Of a stretch of DNA of 64,000 bases, positions 12,280 to 23,222 are shown in pieces (the stretch's first letter is position 1; each line of letters begins with the position of its first letter). This stretch comes from Rhizomys pruinosus (Eukaryota > Chordata > Mammalia > Rodentia > Spalacidae). Both the position numbers and the translations under genes were made by a program. The stretch is taken from contig VZQC01006583.1 in the NCBI GenBank assembly GCA_009823505.1, positions 1,310,366 to 1,374,365 of the forward strand, written 5' to 3'. Below the pieces are notes generated by a model. It was given only the letters and a program-made list of their open reading frames with translations. It was not told where the DNA came from and searched no databases.

Positions 12280-12700
12280 AAAAAACAGCTCACTCAACAG
12301 CAACCAAACACATAGTTTTCTCATGAACACATGGAACAGTTTCCTGGGCATCACAAGTCTTAATAAATAAAAAATATTACATCATACATTATCTTCTCAG
12401 AGCATATAGGAATAAAACGACAAATCAATAAGAATAATGAAAACTGCAAAAATGCCTGGAAATTGAATAATAATAATAATAATAAGTACTAACCAGCAGT
12501 TAATCGAAGAAATTAAAAGGAAATTAAAGATTTCTAGAAACAAATGGAAGTGACAATACAGTGTCTTAAATTCTGCCAGATACAGCAGAAGCTGTATGTA
12601 ATAATTACACACATTAAAAAGTCAGAAGATTCTAACTAATGATCTAAATGTTAAAGACAATACTAAGCCCACAGTAGAATGCAGGAATGAAGATCAGAAC
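12280..12700 (+). mobile_element. Ancient L1 ORF2 endonuclease-region fragment
   Basis: Carries L1 signposts in order: 'catgaacacatggaacag', 'gaaattaaaaggaaattaaa' and 'tttctagaaacaaatgg'. A short (AAT)n at 12466-12485 has expanded inside it. Highly diverged. Confidence 0.65.
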
Positions 12701-13107
12701 AAACAAAACCCAAACTAATAAAATTGCTTTGGAGCCATTGCTTCATTAATTAGTGTTGACAAAACTCAGGCTCATTATGAAAATCAAGCAGGACGTTAAA
12801 TGAAGAGAAAATTGGACAAGATCCACCACCACACTCTAGTTGTGTGTCTTAGATGACCAACATCAGCAGTTTGGAACTTTTGCTTTTACACTTTTAGCTG
12901 CAATCAAAACATATCAAAATGTACATGAGAAGCATTTATTTTATAAAAAAAAATGGATTGTGATATTTGCTTTATCCACTCCCAAATTTGTAAATTCCAA
13001 AGCAGTAATTATGAATATTGATACACCTGGCATGACCACACTCTGCTATTATAAAGTCTATATTAGACTTCTTCACGATATTTAATTGAATTCTTATTCT
13101 CATTCCA
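12701..13107. other. Unique AT-rich sequence, no gene seen
   Basis: Nothing recognisable except possible continuation of very old L1 sequence at the left edge. Confidence 0.4.
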
Positions 13108-13482
13108 TGTTGATAAGTTTTATTGGTCAACTTGCCACAACTTAGAATCACTGGAGAAAACAGTCTCAACTGAGGAATTTTCTCGATCAGTTGCCCTGCG
13201 GCTATATCTGTGGGGGATTATTTGATTGTTAGTTGAGGTGGGAAGATCTGTTGTGAAAAGTGAGAAGTAGATCTCCATAACCTTGAACTCCACGTGAGTG
13301 GAAAAAGCTAGCCTAACATCAGCAAGGAGCAGGCAGCACGGGTGAGTTTGTTCTTCTGTGGCAGATGTGATGCGACTATCTTCTTCCTTGATTTCCCCCA
13401 AACGATGAATTGGTAGCTATGTTCTTATAGGGCACCCTTTTGTTCAAGGTGGTTATAGCAGCAACAGAATCAGACTAGAACG
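13108..13482 (+). mobile_element. ORR1-like ERVL-MaLR LTR, diverged
   Basis: Begins TGTTGATAAG with 'ggtcaacttgccacaactta' (compare tgtcaacttgacacaa) and ends 'gcaacagaatcagactagaa'. About 375 bp, the right length for a MaLR LTR. No TSD could be read, as expected of an old copy. Confidence 0.7.
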
Positions 13483-13829
13483 CTTCTGATAAAGAACACG
13501 ATTGACATGTCCATTTAATGGCGAGGAAACGGATTAAGAGGTCAGATCCTCTGTCTGGGGTCGGGACATCGCAGTGGGGGTGTGGAGCCCACATTCAGTC
13601 CCTGTCTGTGCAATGAGAAAGCAGAGACCTGTCTCGGTTGACAAGAGAGGATAGGGGAGGTGCGAGTGACAGCAAGAGAGAGAAAGGGAAAGGGACATTG
13701 AGGAAAGCCAAGAGGTAAAACTGAGGCCCAGCGATTCACTGGACACCTGGATTGAAGGAGAGGAGATGGCTGGCTGGTAAAAGCGCAGGGGAGAGGTGTG
13801 CACAGAGAAGCGCCTCTCCTTCCTGCTCA

Positions 13830-13832
<3 letters not shown>
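13483..13832. other. Unique sequence, possible MIR trace
   Basis: 'atggcgaggaaacggat' near 13518 could be a MIR core remnant. The antisense open frame of 89 codons has no recognisable features. Confidence 0.35.

Positions 13833-13861
<29 letters not shown>
13833..13861. repeat. T29 homopolymer
   Basis: Twenty-nine consecutive T. It could be the tail of an antisense retro-insertion, but no recognisable body follows before the B1 at 13899. Confidence 0.95.
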
Positions 13862-13898
13862 GTTCATCTTTTACAAGAAAACCATTTGATCCCTTGTG

Positions 13899-14020
13899 GA
13901 GCTAGGTGTGGTAGTGCACGCATGTAATCCCAGCACCCCAGAGGTGGAGGTAGGAAGATCAAGAGTTCAAGGTCATCCTCAGCTACGTTCAAGGCTGTGC
14001 TGAATTACGTAGACCCTGTC
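13899..14020 (+). mobile_element. Old B1 SINE
   Basis: 'gctaggtgtggtagtgcacg', 'gtaatcccagcac', 'gagttcaaggtcatcctc' and 'accctgtct' are in B1 order. It is short and diverged, of a proto-B1 kind. Confidence 0.8.
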
Positions 14021-14920
14021 TACTAAATTTTTTTAAAGATATAATTTGGGATGCATAACAATGTTAGAGTCCAGCTGGTGGTTGGTCCAGAGACTCCTAC
14101 TGAAGTTTTGCCAGAAATATGCTAGTATTAGGGGGTCTCATCTTTGAGTTTTCTTCCCCATTTCTGAATTTAATGAGGGGAAACGGATGTTTAATCAATG
14201 CTGGTGGAACCAAACAGTGGCCACTGAATTGTGATGCTCTTGAAGAATTTTGCCAGGGAGGTGAGGGATTTCTCTGTGTCTGTCAGACATTGGCCCATGA
14301 TGAGGTAGAAACAGGTTGTCAGGACAAAGGAGATCTGTAAACACAGAAGGTGTGAGGGGAGACACTGGGCTGTCTGACACGGCCAATGGAGTTCCTGTGG
14401 ACAAATGCTGCTGCAGTTGGGAACCTGAGACTCTCCAGGCCAGTATACGTCTCCCATGCAGAAGTGTATGGATTGATTATATTCTCTTGAACTGTGATTT
14501 AGTAACATGTGTAGGTAATGTAGTAGCAGATGGTTATGTTTTTCTCCTGTACCCTGGGACTTTCTAGAAGCTTGGAGAAGCATGCATCACTGTGGCATTT
14601 TGGAAGACAGAGCGAGAGGCTGTGCTGAAGGGTCCACAAACAAATTGGTCCGATATTGCAGCCATGTTAGACTGTCATAAGCAATATTCCCATTGCGCTG
14701 GTGGACAGAGTACTGCTTTCAGGAGAGCCTTGTGATCAGGCCCAGGGCTCTAAATTATATCTGATGTTAGTTATGTCTCAGCAAGGTAAGTAAGACAGAG
14801 CCTGGGCATGAAGAAGTCCAGCTAGGGTCCTCTGGAATGTTCACAAAGACAAACCATGAGAATCGAAGATATACTTAGGGTGATATAGTAAAAATGGATT
14901 AACTGATATATTAAAATGGA
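14021..14920. other. Unique sequence with a 130-codon antisense open frame
   Basis: The minus-strand frame 14191-14583 is the only notable open stretch. Its translation shows no domain, signal peptide or repeat that I recognise. No polyA tail or TSD supports a processed pseudogene. I do not call a gene. Confidence 0.4.
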
Positions 14921-15110
14921 TTAATGAGATGGCTCAGTGGCTAAAGGTGCTTGCTGCCAAGGCTGCCAAGCTGACTTCAATCTCTGGGACCCACAGGTGG
15001 AAGGAGAGAACTCTGCCAAGTTGTCCACACACACACACACACGCACACACACACACACACACACACACCACACACACGCACACAAAGTAAATAAAAAATA
15101 AATGGAATTT
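14921..15110 (+). mobile_element. B3-type SINE with (CA)n tail
   Basis: 'gatggctcagtggctaaagg' (A-box region), 'tctctgggacccacagg' (B-box region, mutated) and 'ggaaggagagaactctgcc' are followed by (CA)n at 15029-15075 and 'agtaaataaaaaataaatgg'. Typical rodent B3 with tail expansion. Confidence 0.8.
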
Positions 15111-15636
15111 TAAAACCTTAAGTGGATCGGCGGGGAAATGGATGCTGGGAAGGACCAGGCCTGCATTGATCTCCTCCCGACTGTCTTGCAAACAACGACT
15201 GCGCATCAAGCTTTCCCAGAAGCTCAGGGACTTGATGGTGCTTGGCTGAGCTACAGCCTGGGACCCCCAAAGCCTGGCCAATAGCTCTTGACAGGATCAG
15301 CTTTTCCACAAAATAAAGAGTTCTAAATGACATCATTTCTGTGGACGTCTACAGTCTAATAAGCTTGGATTAAATGGCAATGTCTCTTGCTGGAAACGGC
15401 TTCCCGGCACTGTTTATCAGCGATGCTACTGTTTTAAGACTTACTCCCATGCAACTTCAAGGTAACATCTGTCAAACACTATCTCATTTTTTATTATGTC
15501 GACTGCGGCAATGATGTCATGGTTATGGAGGAGCAGATATATTTACAGAGTGCTCTGCGGACTGGAGACTGAAGAGATACAATGATTACAACTTCCAATG
15601 TTCCTGGCTGTAAAGGTCTAATTTATTTTGTTGTTG
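15111..15636. other. Unique sequence, no gene seen
   Basis: No recognisable repeat or coding pattern. Confidence 0.45.
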
Positions 15637-15637
15637 T

Positions 15638-15774
15638 TGGTGGTTTTCTGAGGCAGGGTCTCACTATATATCCATGGATGGCCTAAAACTTGCTACTGAG
15701 ATCAGATGCAGAGAACTGCCTTCCTCTCCCTCTTGAGTGCTGGGACTAAGGGCATGCACCACCACACCCAGTTG
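15638..15774 (-). mobile_element. B1 SINE, antisense
   Basis: 'gaggcagggtctcactatat', 'ttgagtgctgggactaaggg' and 'caccaccacacccag' form a reversed B1. Confidence 0.85.
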
Positions 15775-16260
15775 TAAAGACCTACTTTTAATGTGATTGG
15801 TTCACAGTAAAATCGTCATTTTCACAAAGATCATCTTGACGACTTTGCCTCTGCTAAATACACGTAGGATTATAAGTTTAAAGACTCCCAAGTTTCCCTC
15901 CAGGGCACACAGGATCTGGTTCCTGCCCGCAGCTTCCGTTTCCGCCAGCGCCTCTGTCTTCGGTCAGGCAGTGCAGGCTTCAGATCTCCAGCATTTCTGA
16001 CCTTGCCTTCCTCAGCCTCTCAGGATGTGACGTTCATTTCCGCCTGCTCCGCCGTCCACCCCCACATCCCTTCGGTGACTCATCTTGTGTGAAGTAACCT
16101 CCAGCTTTTGCTCAGTTTCACCCCAGTCACGTCGCAGTGCTCAGCTTCTCCATCTGTTGCTGACTCCCCAGGAGCCTTGTACAGACTCTGCAAAGGATTT
16201 CTTCTGCTTCCTTTTCTCCTTCATCTTTAAGACAAGGAACTTGCATTCTAACGTCTTTTT
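15775..16260. other. Unique sequence with some CpG, no gene seen
   Basis: 15900-16160 is somewhat richer in C and CpG than its surroundings but far from a CpG island. No exon-like frame could be supported. Confidence 0.4.
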
Positions 16261-16261
16261 A

Positions 16262-16443
16262 TCTCTAATTATGTGTATGTATGTGCATGAGTGTGCGCAT
16301 GTACAGGCACTGACTGCGGAGACCAGAAGGGGGCATCCCTCAGATATCCTGGAGTTATAGGCTGTTGTACGCTACCTATTTGAACCCGCGTCCTCTGTAA
16401 GAGCAGTACATGCTCTTAACTGCTGACCCATCTCTCCAGCCCC
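16262..16443 (-). mobile_element. B2-family SINE, antisense
   Basis: The reversed head 'aactgctgacccatctctcc' plus 'agcccc' at the right end, and a TG-rich tail at the left ('gtatgtatgtgcatgagtg'). Its B-box region reads 'ttgaacccgcg', mutated. Confidence 0.8.
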
Positions 16444-16476
16444 AGATTCCAACTTCTTAATCTCTAACATGGTCCC

Positions 16477-16874
16477 TGTGCTGGATAGCTTTAGTGTCAC
16501 CTGGGTTGAGGGAGCCTCGATTGGGGAATTGGCTCCATTGGACTGGCCTATGGCCACGTCTGTGGAGTATCGTCTTGATTATTGGGCAGTGTGGGAGGGC
16601 CCAGCCCACTATGGGTGGTGCCACCCTGGGCAGGTTGTTGTGTACTGTATTAGAGGGCAGGGTGGGCATGGGTCAGGGGAGCAAGCCAGTGAATAGCATT
16701 CCTCCATGGCTTGTGCTTCAATTCCTGCCTCCAGGGTCCTGCCCTGAGCTCCTGCCTTGGGCTCCCTAAGTGATGAACTGTGACCCAGGAGATGTAAGCT
16801 GAATAAACCCTTTCCTCCCCAAGTTGGTGTTAGCCAGAGTGTTTTGTCACAGCAATGGAAGAGAAACTAGAACA
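16477..16874 (+). mobile_element. Solo ORR1-like LTR with TSD GTCCC
   Basis: A 398-bp LTR from TGTGCTGGATA to CTAGAACA, flanked by GTCCC at 16472-16476 and 16875-16879. It is the same subfamily as the LTR pair of the 44215-46193 element, here in the plus orientation, and is well preserved. A possible polyadenylation signal is present in 'gctgaataaaccctttcc' (about 16798). MaLR LTRs of this kind can act as promoters in germ cells and oocytes, but nothing in the sequence shows activity. The overlapping 75- and 91-codon frames are not genes. Confidence 0.9.
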
Positions 16875-16879
16875 GTCCC

Positions 16880-17205
16880 ACATCACTTAGATTATAGTCT
16901 AAGGCCCTTAGCACAGCCTGTGTGACTGGACCCTCACAATGCATATGGGCCTCCCTGTAAACCCCGCTGCTCCTCAGGGGCCTCCCACCACGGGGGCCTC
17001 CCTTTCATTCTTTGTAGGAATTACACTCTGTATAGGACATGTGATGGTCTCTTTCCTGGGAAGATCAACCTCATCCTGAAACCACTCAATTCCTGCTATC
17101 CAGGTCCCATCCAGACCCTTTTCAACAAGTGTTTCTCAGTTTTCTGTCAGAGTTTTACCACTCCTAGGAAGTAATCTTCTTTTGCATAGGATGAACCAGT
17201 GTATT
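16880..17205. other. Unique sequence, no gene seen
   Basis: No recognisable feature. Confidence 0.45.
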
Positions 17206-17426
17206 TGGTGGTTAACAATACAGCCCTGAATCACATTGCCTGAGACTGACTTAGACTCAGACTGAGCCTTAAGAGAGCTTCCTGAACTTACTTTCTTCCT
17301 CTTTAAAGTGAATATAAGAATTGTGCCATCCTCAGAAAGCTACTCAAAGGATGTTGATAACTGGTGTGAAGGGCTCCACACAGTGCCTAACATGAGGGTG
17401 TGCTTAATAAATAACAGCTTTTATTT
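17206..17426 (+). mobile_element. MIR SINE (ancient mammalian)
   Basis: Reads through MIR in order: 'ggtggttaacaatacagccc', 'gaacttactttcttcctctt', 'ctccacacagtgcctaacat' and 'gtgcttaataaataacagc'. These match the tRNA-like head, core and LINE-like 3' end of MIR. Confidence 0.75.
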
Positions 17427-17525
17427 GCTTCCTTCTAACATTTACTATCATAGATTTGTGTGCCTTCCTTGAAGCCCACCTTTTCATGTTTAGAGGATAA
17501 TAAAGCTCTTAAATGCTCATTGATG

Positions 17526-17527
<2 letters not shown>

Positions 17528-17558
<31 letters not shown>
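17528..17558. repeat. (TG)n microsatellite
   Basis: About 15 TG units, forming the expanded tail of the adjacent antisense SINE. Confidence 0.95.
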
Positions 17559-17559
<1 letters not shown>

Positions 17560-18040
17560 GGTGCACATGTGTGCATGGGTGAGAGTGTATGTGCCTATGG
17601 AGGCCAGAGAAAAATGTTGGATGTTATTCCCCAAGTTCCATCAACATTATTTTCTTAGGTCTCTCATTGCCCTTAAATCTTACTGGTGGGCTTGGCTTGC
17701 TGGCCAGTGAGGCCTAGGGCTTTCTTGTTTTTATCCTCTACCTGCACCACCATGCCTTGCTTTAAAAAAAAAGTATTGAATTTTATTTGTTGTTGTTGTT
17801 GGTGGTGGTGGTGGTGTAAAAGTGTGCAAGCACTTGTACAAGTGCTTGTGGAGTCCAGAGGACAACTTTCAGTTCTCTTATTCCATCATGAGGGTCCCAG
17901 GGATTGAACTCGGGTGACCAGGGTTGGAATCAGTGTCTTTCCCCCTGAACTGTCTCACCAACCCATGCCTTGCTTTTACTAGTGGGGTTCTGGGAGATTG
18001 ATCCTCATGCTTTCAAGATGCACACTTTAGAAATTAAGAC
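17559..18040 (-). mobile_element. RSINE1/B4-like SINE, antisense, split by a B3
   Basis: The left part (17559-17764) has 'cctatggaggccagag' and 'gctggccagtgaggcc'. The right part (17965-18040) has 'ggggttctgggagattgatc' and 'cctcatgctttcaag', the reversed tRNA-like head. A B3 SINE with its own TSD separates the halves. Confidence 0.7.
17776..17964 (-). mobile_element. B3/B2-family SINE nested in RSINE1, 12-bp TSD
   Basis: The reversed SINE contains 'gtggagtccagaggacaact', 'gggattgaactcgggtgacc' and 'actgtctcaccaaccc', with TTG/GGT trinucleotides at 17789-17815 in its tail. The duplication ATGCCTTGCTTT lies at 17752-17763 and 17965-17976. Confidence 0.8.
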
Positions 18041-18095
18041 CCTCGGATCCTACCGATCTTAAGAAATCACTTTTCTGGTTCAAGAATTGTTTCTT

Positions 18096-18316
18096 GGGCC
18101 TGGAGAGATGGCTCAGTGGTTAAGAACACTGGCTGCTCTTGCAGAGGACCTACATTTGGTTCCCAGCATCCACATTGTGGCTAACAGCCATTGCTATGTA
18201 TAACTCCAGTTCCAGGAGATCTGACAGCCTCTTCTGAGCTTTGTGGAGACTGCACAACACAGGTGCACTTACATACATACAGGCAGCACACTCTTACACA
18301 TAAAATTAAAAAATAA
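18096..18316 (+). mobile_element. B2 SINE
   Basis: 'ggcctggagagatggctcag', 'ggctgctcttgcagaggacc' and a tail of 'acttacatacatacaggcag' then A-rich sequence. The B-box region reads 'tttggttcccagc', mutated. Confidence 0.85.
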
Positions 18317-18511
18317 TAAACATTTGACAATCCTTTTTCTGTTATTGTTATCAAGCATCTATGCTCCATTTGAAGATTGCCTTGGGAGATTTTAGTACAT
18401 CACAAATTGCCCCTCAATGTATGTAGATTTCTCATATGAGATTGTGATCCATGACCTTATAAATCCTACCATTTTTCCTCCTTCTACAAATAAATGAGCT
18501 TCTATCTCCCT

Positions 18512-18761
18512 TTTATTTTTTTAATTTTATTAATTTATTTTTGTATGTGTATGAATGTACTGTCTGCATGCAGGTCTGTGCACCTATGTCGTGCAATGCC
18601 GTGGAGGTCAGAAGAGGGTGTCGGATTCCCCTGGACCTGGAGTTCTCCTGGAATTGGAGTTACAGACGATTCTCAGCTGCCATGTGGGTACTGGGGATCG
18701 AACCTGGGTCTCCTGCAAGAGCGGTTGGCGCTCTTAACCGCTAGGCCATCCCTCCAGCCCC
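18512..18761 (-). mobile_element. B2 SINE, antisense
   Basis: A full-length reversed B2. The A-rich tail is at the left (T-rich on the plus strand, 18512-18540) and the head at the right ('aggccatccctccagcccc'). The reversed B box 'ggggatcgaacctggg' is intact. The 121- and 67-codon frames here are antisense SINE sequence. Confidence 0.9.
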
Positions 18762-19620
18762 TATCACCCTTTTCCTTAGTGGCAACTGTTCCTACCTTGG
18801 AGGTGGCTTTCTGGCCAGCACCCCAAACCTTACACTTCACACTTCCATCCAGGTTTTAGAACTGAAGTGAGCTCATCGCCCTCTTCTCTGTGCACAGTCA
18901 TTCCTGCAAGCTTGCTTTATGGAACTCAGAGGAATCTGGAAGTGCAGTCCAGAAGTGATGTAAGTTCACAGTTGAGGGGAATCAAATGGTCAGGTACCCT
19001 GTGGGGAGAAAACACAGACACTGATGGAGGCTGTCCACTCATCTGCAGAGACTCTTCTGGTTCTCACTGTCCCAGCACCCTCCCCTCCTTTCACACTATC
19101 AACACCCATCTGTCAGCTTCACATGGTGCTGGGGTGGGCAAGGCTCTTTTCTGAGTGTAGGAAAAAGACAATACTCCACTGTGATGGAGATGACAGACTG
19201 TGGATCCTTCCAGCCAAGAAACAGAAAAGTGATTTGTGGACTCAAAATTGTGTCTTGAGCTTTTAAAGGTGGTTGTTTTCAACAATGGCTGAGCTTGTCA
19301 ACACCTTAGCTTCAGCGGGAATTCTGCTTCAGGTTGCTGAGGCCACTGAAATGAGATAGGAATAGGAAGGCAAGGCAAAACAACAAACCCAAGTTAGTAA
19401 AGGGTGAAGAAAATGGTAAAAATATGCAGATTTTAGGACTCTCCATCAGGGACACTTAATGCTTGCCTGCAGATGGGAGGTGGGGTGGGTGGAATGGTCG
19501 AGATGTAGAGGACTGAATCTTAGAATAATAAGGACCTTACCTTTAGGGGAGGCAAGGGGGACATTCACTCAGTGGAATGCTTAGAGATGTAGAATGTTAT
19601 TCTTAGAAGCATGAGGAAGT
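18762..19620. other. Unique sequence, no gene seen
   Basis: Open frames of 80 and 95 codons on the plus strand (18867-19266) show no recognisable domain. Nothing else is seen. Confidence 0.45.
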
Positions 19621-19621
19621 T

Positions 19622-19804
19622 TCTTTCCTTTGTTGTGGGACAGGGTGTTGTGCATTCCAGACTACTCTCAACACACAGTCCTCCTGCCTCTACTTCCCAA
19701 ATGCTAGGATTACAGGTACACCCCAAGACATCATTTGATGCGTGCTGGGGATCCAGGTGAGCAATCACGCATGCTAGGCAAGCACACTTCCAGTGTTCCT
19801 AGCC
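19622..19804 (-). mobile_element. B4 (ID-B1) SINE, antisense
   Basis: Reversed B1 part ('acagggtgttgtgcattcca', 'ccaaatgctaggattacagg') joined to a reversed ID-like head ('gtgctggggatccagg', 'catgctaggcaagcacac', 'tagccc'). This fusion defines B4. Confidence 0.8.
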
Positions 19805-20872
19805 CACAAAAGCATGATTTTGACAAAGCCATGCCCAGGCCTAGGCTTCAGGAACCAGGAAGCCTGCTCCCACCAGAGCTAAGGATTGTATCTTATCTTG
19901 GGAAGGATCTCTAGGGGTCCACGCTGTGGCAAGTGTTCTCACTCATCAATTACACCCACCCTTCCCTTTCCCTGCTGCACTCTCTCGCTTTGCTGGACTC
20001 TATCTCCTCCCACTGTGACCACCAACTAGACTGTCCAGTCAACACCCTGCTGCCCTAATGATTTTGTCATGCTCACTGAAAACTGGCCAGGGTCACAGCA
20101 CAGGCCTCAGCATGACAGGCTCAGCTAAGCCGGGGCTACTCCAGCACTGAGGGCCCCGGCGAGTTCTCTGAACCACTCGGCTCTTTAATCAACACTGGTA
20201 CATAGAGGTTGCTCGAGAAAAGCCCATGTAATAACAACCAATAGCTCCTAAGGATCTGGGCTCTTAATGAAACCCCATCCTTTCCTTCCCCAGAGGGAGG
20301 GAAGACTTGTTGGTTTCCTCTTTCAATTATTTTTCCAGTCTATTAAATTGTCACAGCCTCTGTGTCTCTGCAAGTGGTGACTGTCATCGTAGCTCATCTC
20401 CTGGAGACTGGGAGCTGTGGCACTGGAAGGGGATACTTTCTGAGTCTGGTTCCCCATCACAGGAAAGAAAGTGAGGACGGAGATGCTCGAGGCAGTGGAT
20501 ATTCTGAAGAGATTTCTAACACAAGCCAAAGGTAGAAAGAGGGTGTGGATGTCATTTGGTTATGTAAAATATGCGATTTTGATCCACAGAGTGGTTCATC
20601 TTCTCCTGCAGCTTGGTTTCCTGGGATGATTACCTTCCCAAGAACTCCATGTCATGTATGAAGCAAAGCATTCAAAGATGTGCAAATCTGTGTGTCATGG
20701 GGAAACATGGCAGAGAATGAAGAATTAACTCGAATTTTAGAAAAAATGTGCTACAGACAGCGGAGGTAGGGAGCAGGTTGCAAGTTTCTTTGCTCTTATT
20801 AACCAGTTTGTAAAGCTTCTTTGTCTTAGATCAGTAATGGTAATTTTAAGCCATTATAGTCTGATGGGCACC
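19805..20872. other. Unique sequence, no gene seen
   Basis: Non-repetitive and of balanced composition. No exon-like frame is supported. Confidence 0.45.
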
Positions 20873-21165
20873 ATATCAGTTACTGTGATCAAATATCTGA
20901 CAAGAAGCAGTGTAAGGAGGGGTTTAGTTAATCAGCTAGTTACTTTAAAATGTATTTTGTTTTAATTATGTGTGGGGTGCTGTGCATGTGTGCAGGAGTT
21001 CAGAGTCCAGGAGACGGTGTTAGATCCTCTGGAGCTGGAGTCACAGGAGGTCGTGAGCTGCTTGTTGTGAGTGCTGGGACTGAGCTCAGGTCCTCTGCAC
21101 AGGCAGTGTGTACTTCTAGCTGTGGCATCGGGCAGAGCTTATTTTGGTTCACTATTTGAGAGTAC
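20873..21165 (-). mobile_element. LTR fragment, antisense, split by a B2/B3-like SINE
   Basis: 'cagttactgtgatcaaatat', then 'ctgacaagaagc', then 'gtttagttaatc' is the reversed 3' end of a MaLR-type LTR. After the SINE at about 20945-21125 it seems to resume with 'gagcttattttggttcac'. The SINE has 'ggagacggtgttagatcctc' and 'gggactgagctcaggtcctc' and is antisense. Boundaries are approximate. Confidence 0.5.
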
Positions 21166-21400
21166 GATAGTTAATACTGTCAGCTTGGTAGGACCTAGAA
21201 TTGCCTGGAAGACAGACATCTGGGCACATCTTTGGGAGAGTTTCTAAACTGGGACAGCTGAATTGGGAGGACCCACCATAGTGTGGGCGGCACCACCCAA
21301 TGTGCTGAAGTCCTGGACCATGAAAGCTGCCCCACTGATCTTCGTGCTCATTTGGAGAACTAATGGAGTTCTCAAATTCATCTACCACGATCTAGAGCCT
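21166..21400 (+). mobile_element. ORR1D/E-like LTR fragment
   Basis: 'gatagttaatactgtcagct', 'ggtaggacctagaattgcct' and 'gggcggcaccacccaatg' are landmarks of an old MaLR LTR. It fades near 21330-21400. Confidence 0.55.
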
Positions 21401-21837
21401 TCTCTTCTAAGTCAAAGACACCCTGTATCTGTATCTTAGCAAAGGGCAACCCCATCCTTCTAGCTGGCTAAAGCATTCTGTACAGTCACTTATGGTTTGA
21501 GTGTGTGCACATGTGTGTCTCTGTGTGTGCATGTATGTCTGGGTGTGTGTGCACATACGTGTTGTGTGTGTATGTATAGGCTATATGTCAACCATTTCTC
21601 TACTTACCCAGAACTAGGACTACATGCATTTGGCACCCTGCAGTACTTTCCTACATAGGTTCTGGGGATAAAAGCAGGTTTTCATTGTAGCCTGGCCACA
21701 CAGTTCCCACTGAGCTGTCTCCTCAGTACTGAGGCTTTCAGGGCAGGTTACCTCTCCCATCTCCGTGGTATGCCCAGCAGTGGCTTTGCGACCACACCAC
21801 CATCGCATCTGGCCTGGATGCTGCAGTTGCCTGTCTG
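21401..21837. other. Unique, TG-rich patch
   Basis: 21505-21575 is TG-rich (gtgtgtgcacatgtgtgtct). No gene. Confidence 0.5.
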
Positions 21838-23222
21838 ATTCCGTCCTCACATCTTCCATCTGTGTTCCATCCTCACCTCTTCCATCCAGTTATGTCTTCA
21901 CCTCTTCCATCTGCATTCCATCCTCACCTCTTCCATCTGAGTTCCGTCCTCACCTCTTCCATCTGCATTCCATCCTCACCTCTTCCATCTGTGTTCCATC
22001 CTCACCTCTTCCATCCAGGTTCTGTCCTCACCTCTTCCATCTACATTCCATCCTCACCTCTTCCATCTGCGTTCCGTCCTCACCTCGTCCATCTGAGTTC
22101 CATCCTCACCTCTTCCATCTGACTTCCATCCTCACCTCTTCCATCTGCGTTCCATCCTCACCTCTTCCATCCATGTTCCATCCTCACCTCTTCCATCCAC
22201 GTTCCATCCTCACCTCTTCCATCCGAGTTCCATCCTCACCTCTTCCATCTGTGTTCCATCCTCACCTCTTCCATCTGTGTTCCATCCTCACCTCTTCCAT
22301 CTGTGTTCCATCCTCACCTCTTCCATCTGAGTTCCATCCTCACCTCTTCCATCTGAGTTCCATCCTCACCTCTTCCATCTGAGTTCCATCCTCACCTCTT
22401 CCATCCGCGTTCCATCCTCACCTCTTCCATCTGCGTTCCATCCTCACCTCTTCCATCTGAGTTCCATCCTCACCTCTTCCATCTGCATTCCATCCTCACC
22501 TCTTCCATCTGCGTTCCATCCTCACCTCTTCCATCTGCGTTCCATCCTCACCTCTTCCATCTGAGTTCCATCCTCACCTCTTCCATCTGAGTTCCATCCT
22601 CACCTCTTCCATCTGCGTTCCATCCTCACCTCTTCCATCTGCGTTCCATCCTCACCTCTTCCATCTGAGTTCCATCCTCACCTCTTCCATCTGAGTTCCA
22701 TCCTCACCTCTTCCATCTGAGTTCCATCCTCACCTCTTCCATCTGCGTTCCATCCTCACCTCTTCCATCTGAGTTCCATCCTCACCTCTTCCATCTGCGT
22801 TCCATCCTCACCTCTTCCATCTGAGTTCCATCCTCACCTCTTCCATCTGCGTTCCATCCTCACCTCTTCCATCTGAGTTCCATCCTCACCTCTTCCATCT
22901 GCGTTCCATCCTCACCTCTTCCATCTGAGTTCCATCCTCACCTCTTCCATCTGCGTTCCATCCTCACCTCTTCCATCCGTGTTCCATCCTCACCTCTTCC
23001 ATCCATGTTCTGTCCTCACCTCTTCCATCTGAGATCCATCCTCACCTCTTCCATCTGAGTTTCATCCTCACCTCTTCCATCTGCGTTCCATCCTCACCTC
23101 TTCCATCCACGTTCCATCCTCACCTCTTCCATCTGAGTTCCATCCTCACCTCTTCCATCTGAGTTCCATCCTCACCTCTTCCATCTGAGTTCCATCCTCA
23201 CCTCTTCCATCTGCGTTCCTCT
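21838..23222. repeat. 26-bp minisatellite, about 53 copies
   Basis: Unit: ttccatcctcacctcttcc followed by atctgag or a variant. About 1.38 kb of near-perfect tandem repeat. Variation is concentrated in the four bases after 'ccatc': tgag, tgcg, tgtg, tgca, cgtg, cacg, catg. The 5' third is the most degenerate ('ccagttatgtcttcacc' near 21886). From about 22730 to 22970, tgag and tgcg units alternate, giving a local 52-bp period. Because 26 is not a multiple of 3, translation shifts frame each unit. The 205-codon frame beginning at 21765 is compositional, with no promoter, splice site or conserved domain seen. Confidence 0.97.

Noticed and set aside
14191..14583. 130-codon antisense frame as a processed pseudogene
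   Set aside because: No polyA tail, TSD or recognisable protein family. Left as unique sequence.
15900..16160. CpG island/promoter
   Set aside because: CpG is only locally raised, with no island-length enrichment, no adjacent exon and no initiator context.
21765..22382. 205-codon Ser/Pro/His-rich frame
   Set aside because: Runs through the 26-bp minisatellite with frame rotation each unit and no supporting gene structure.
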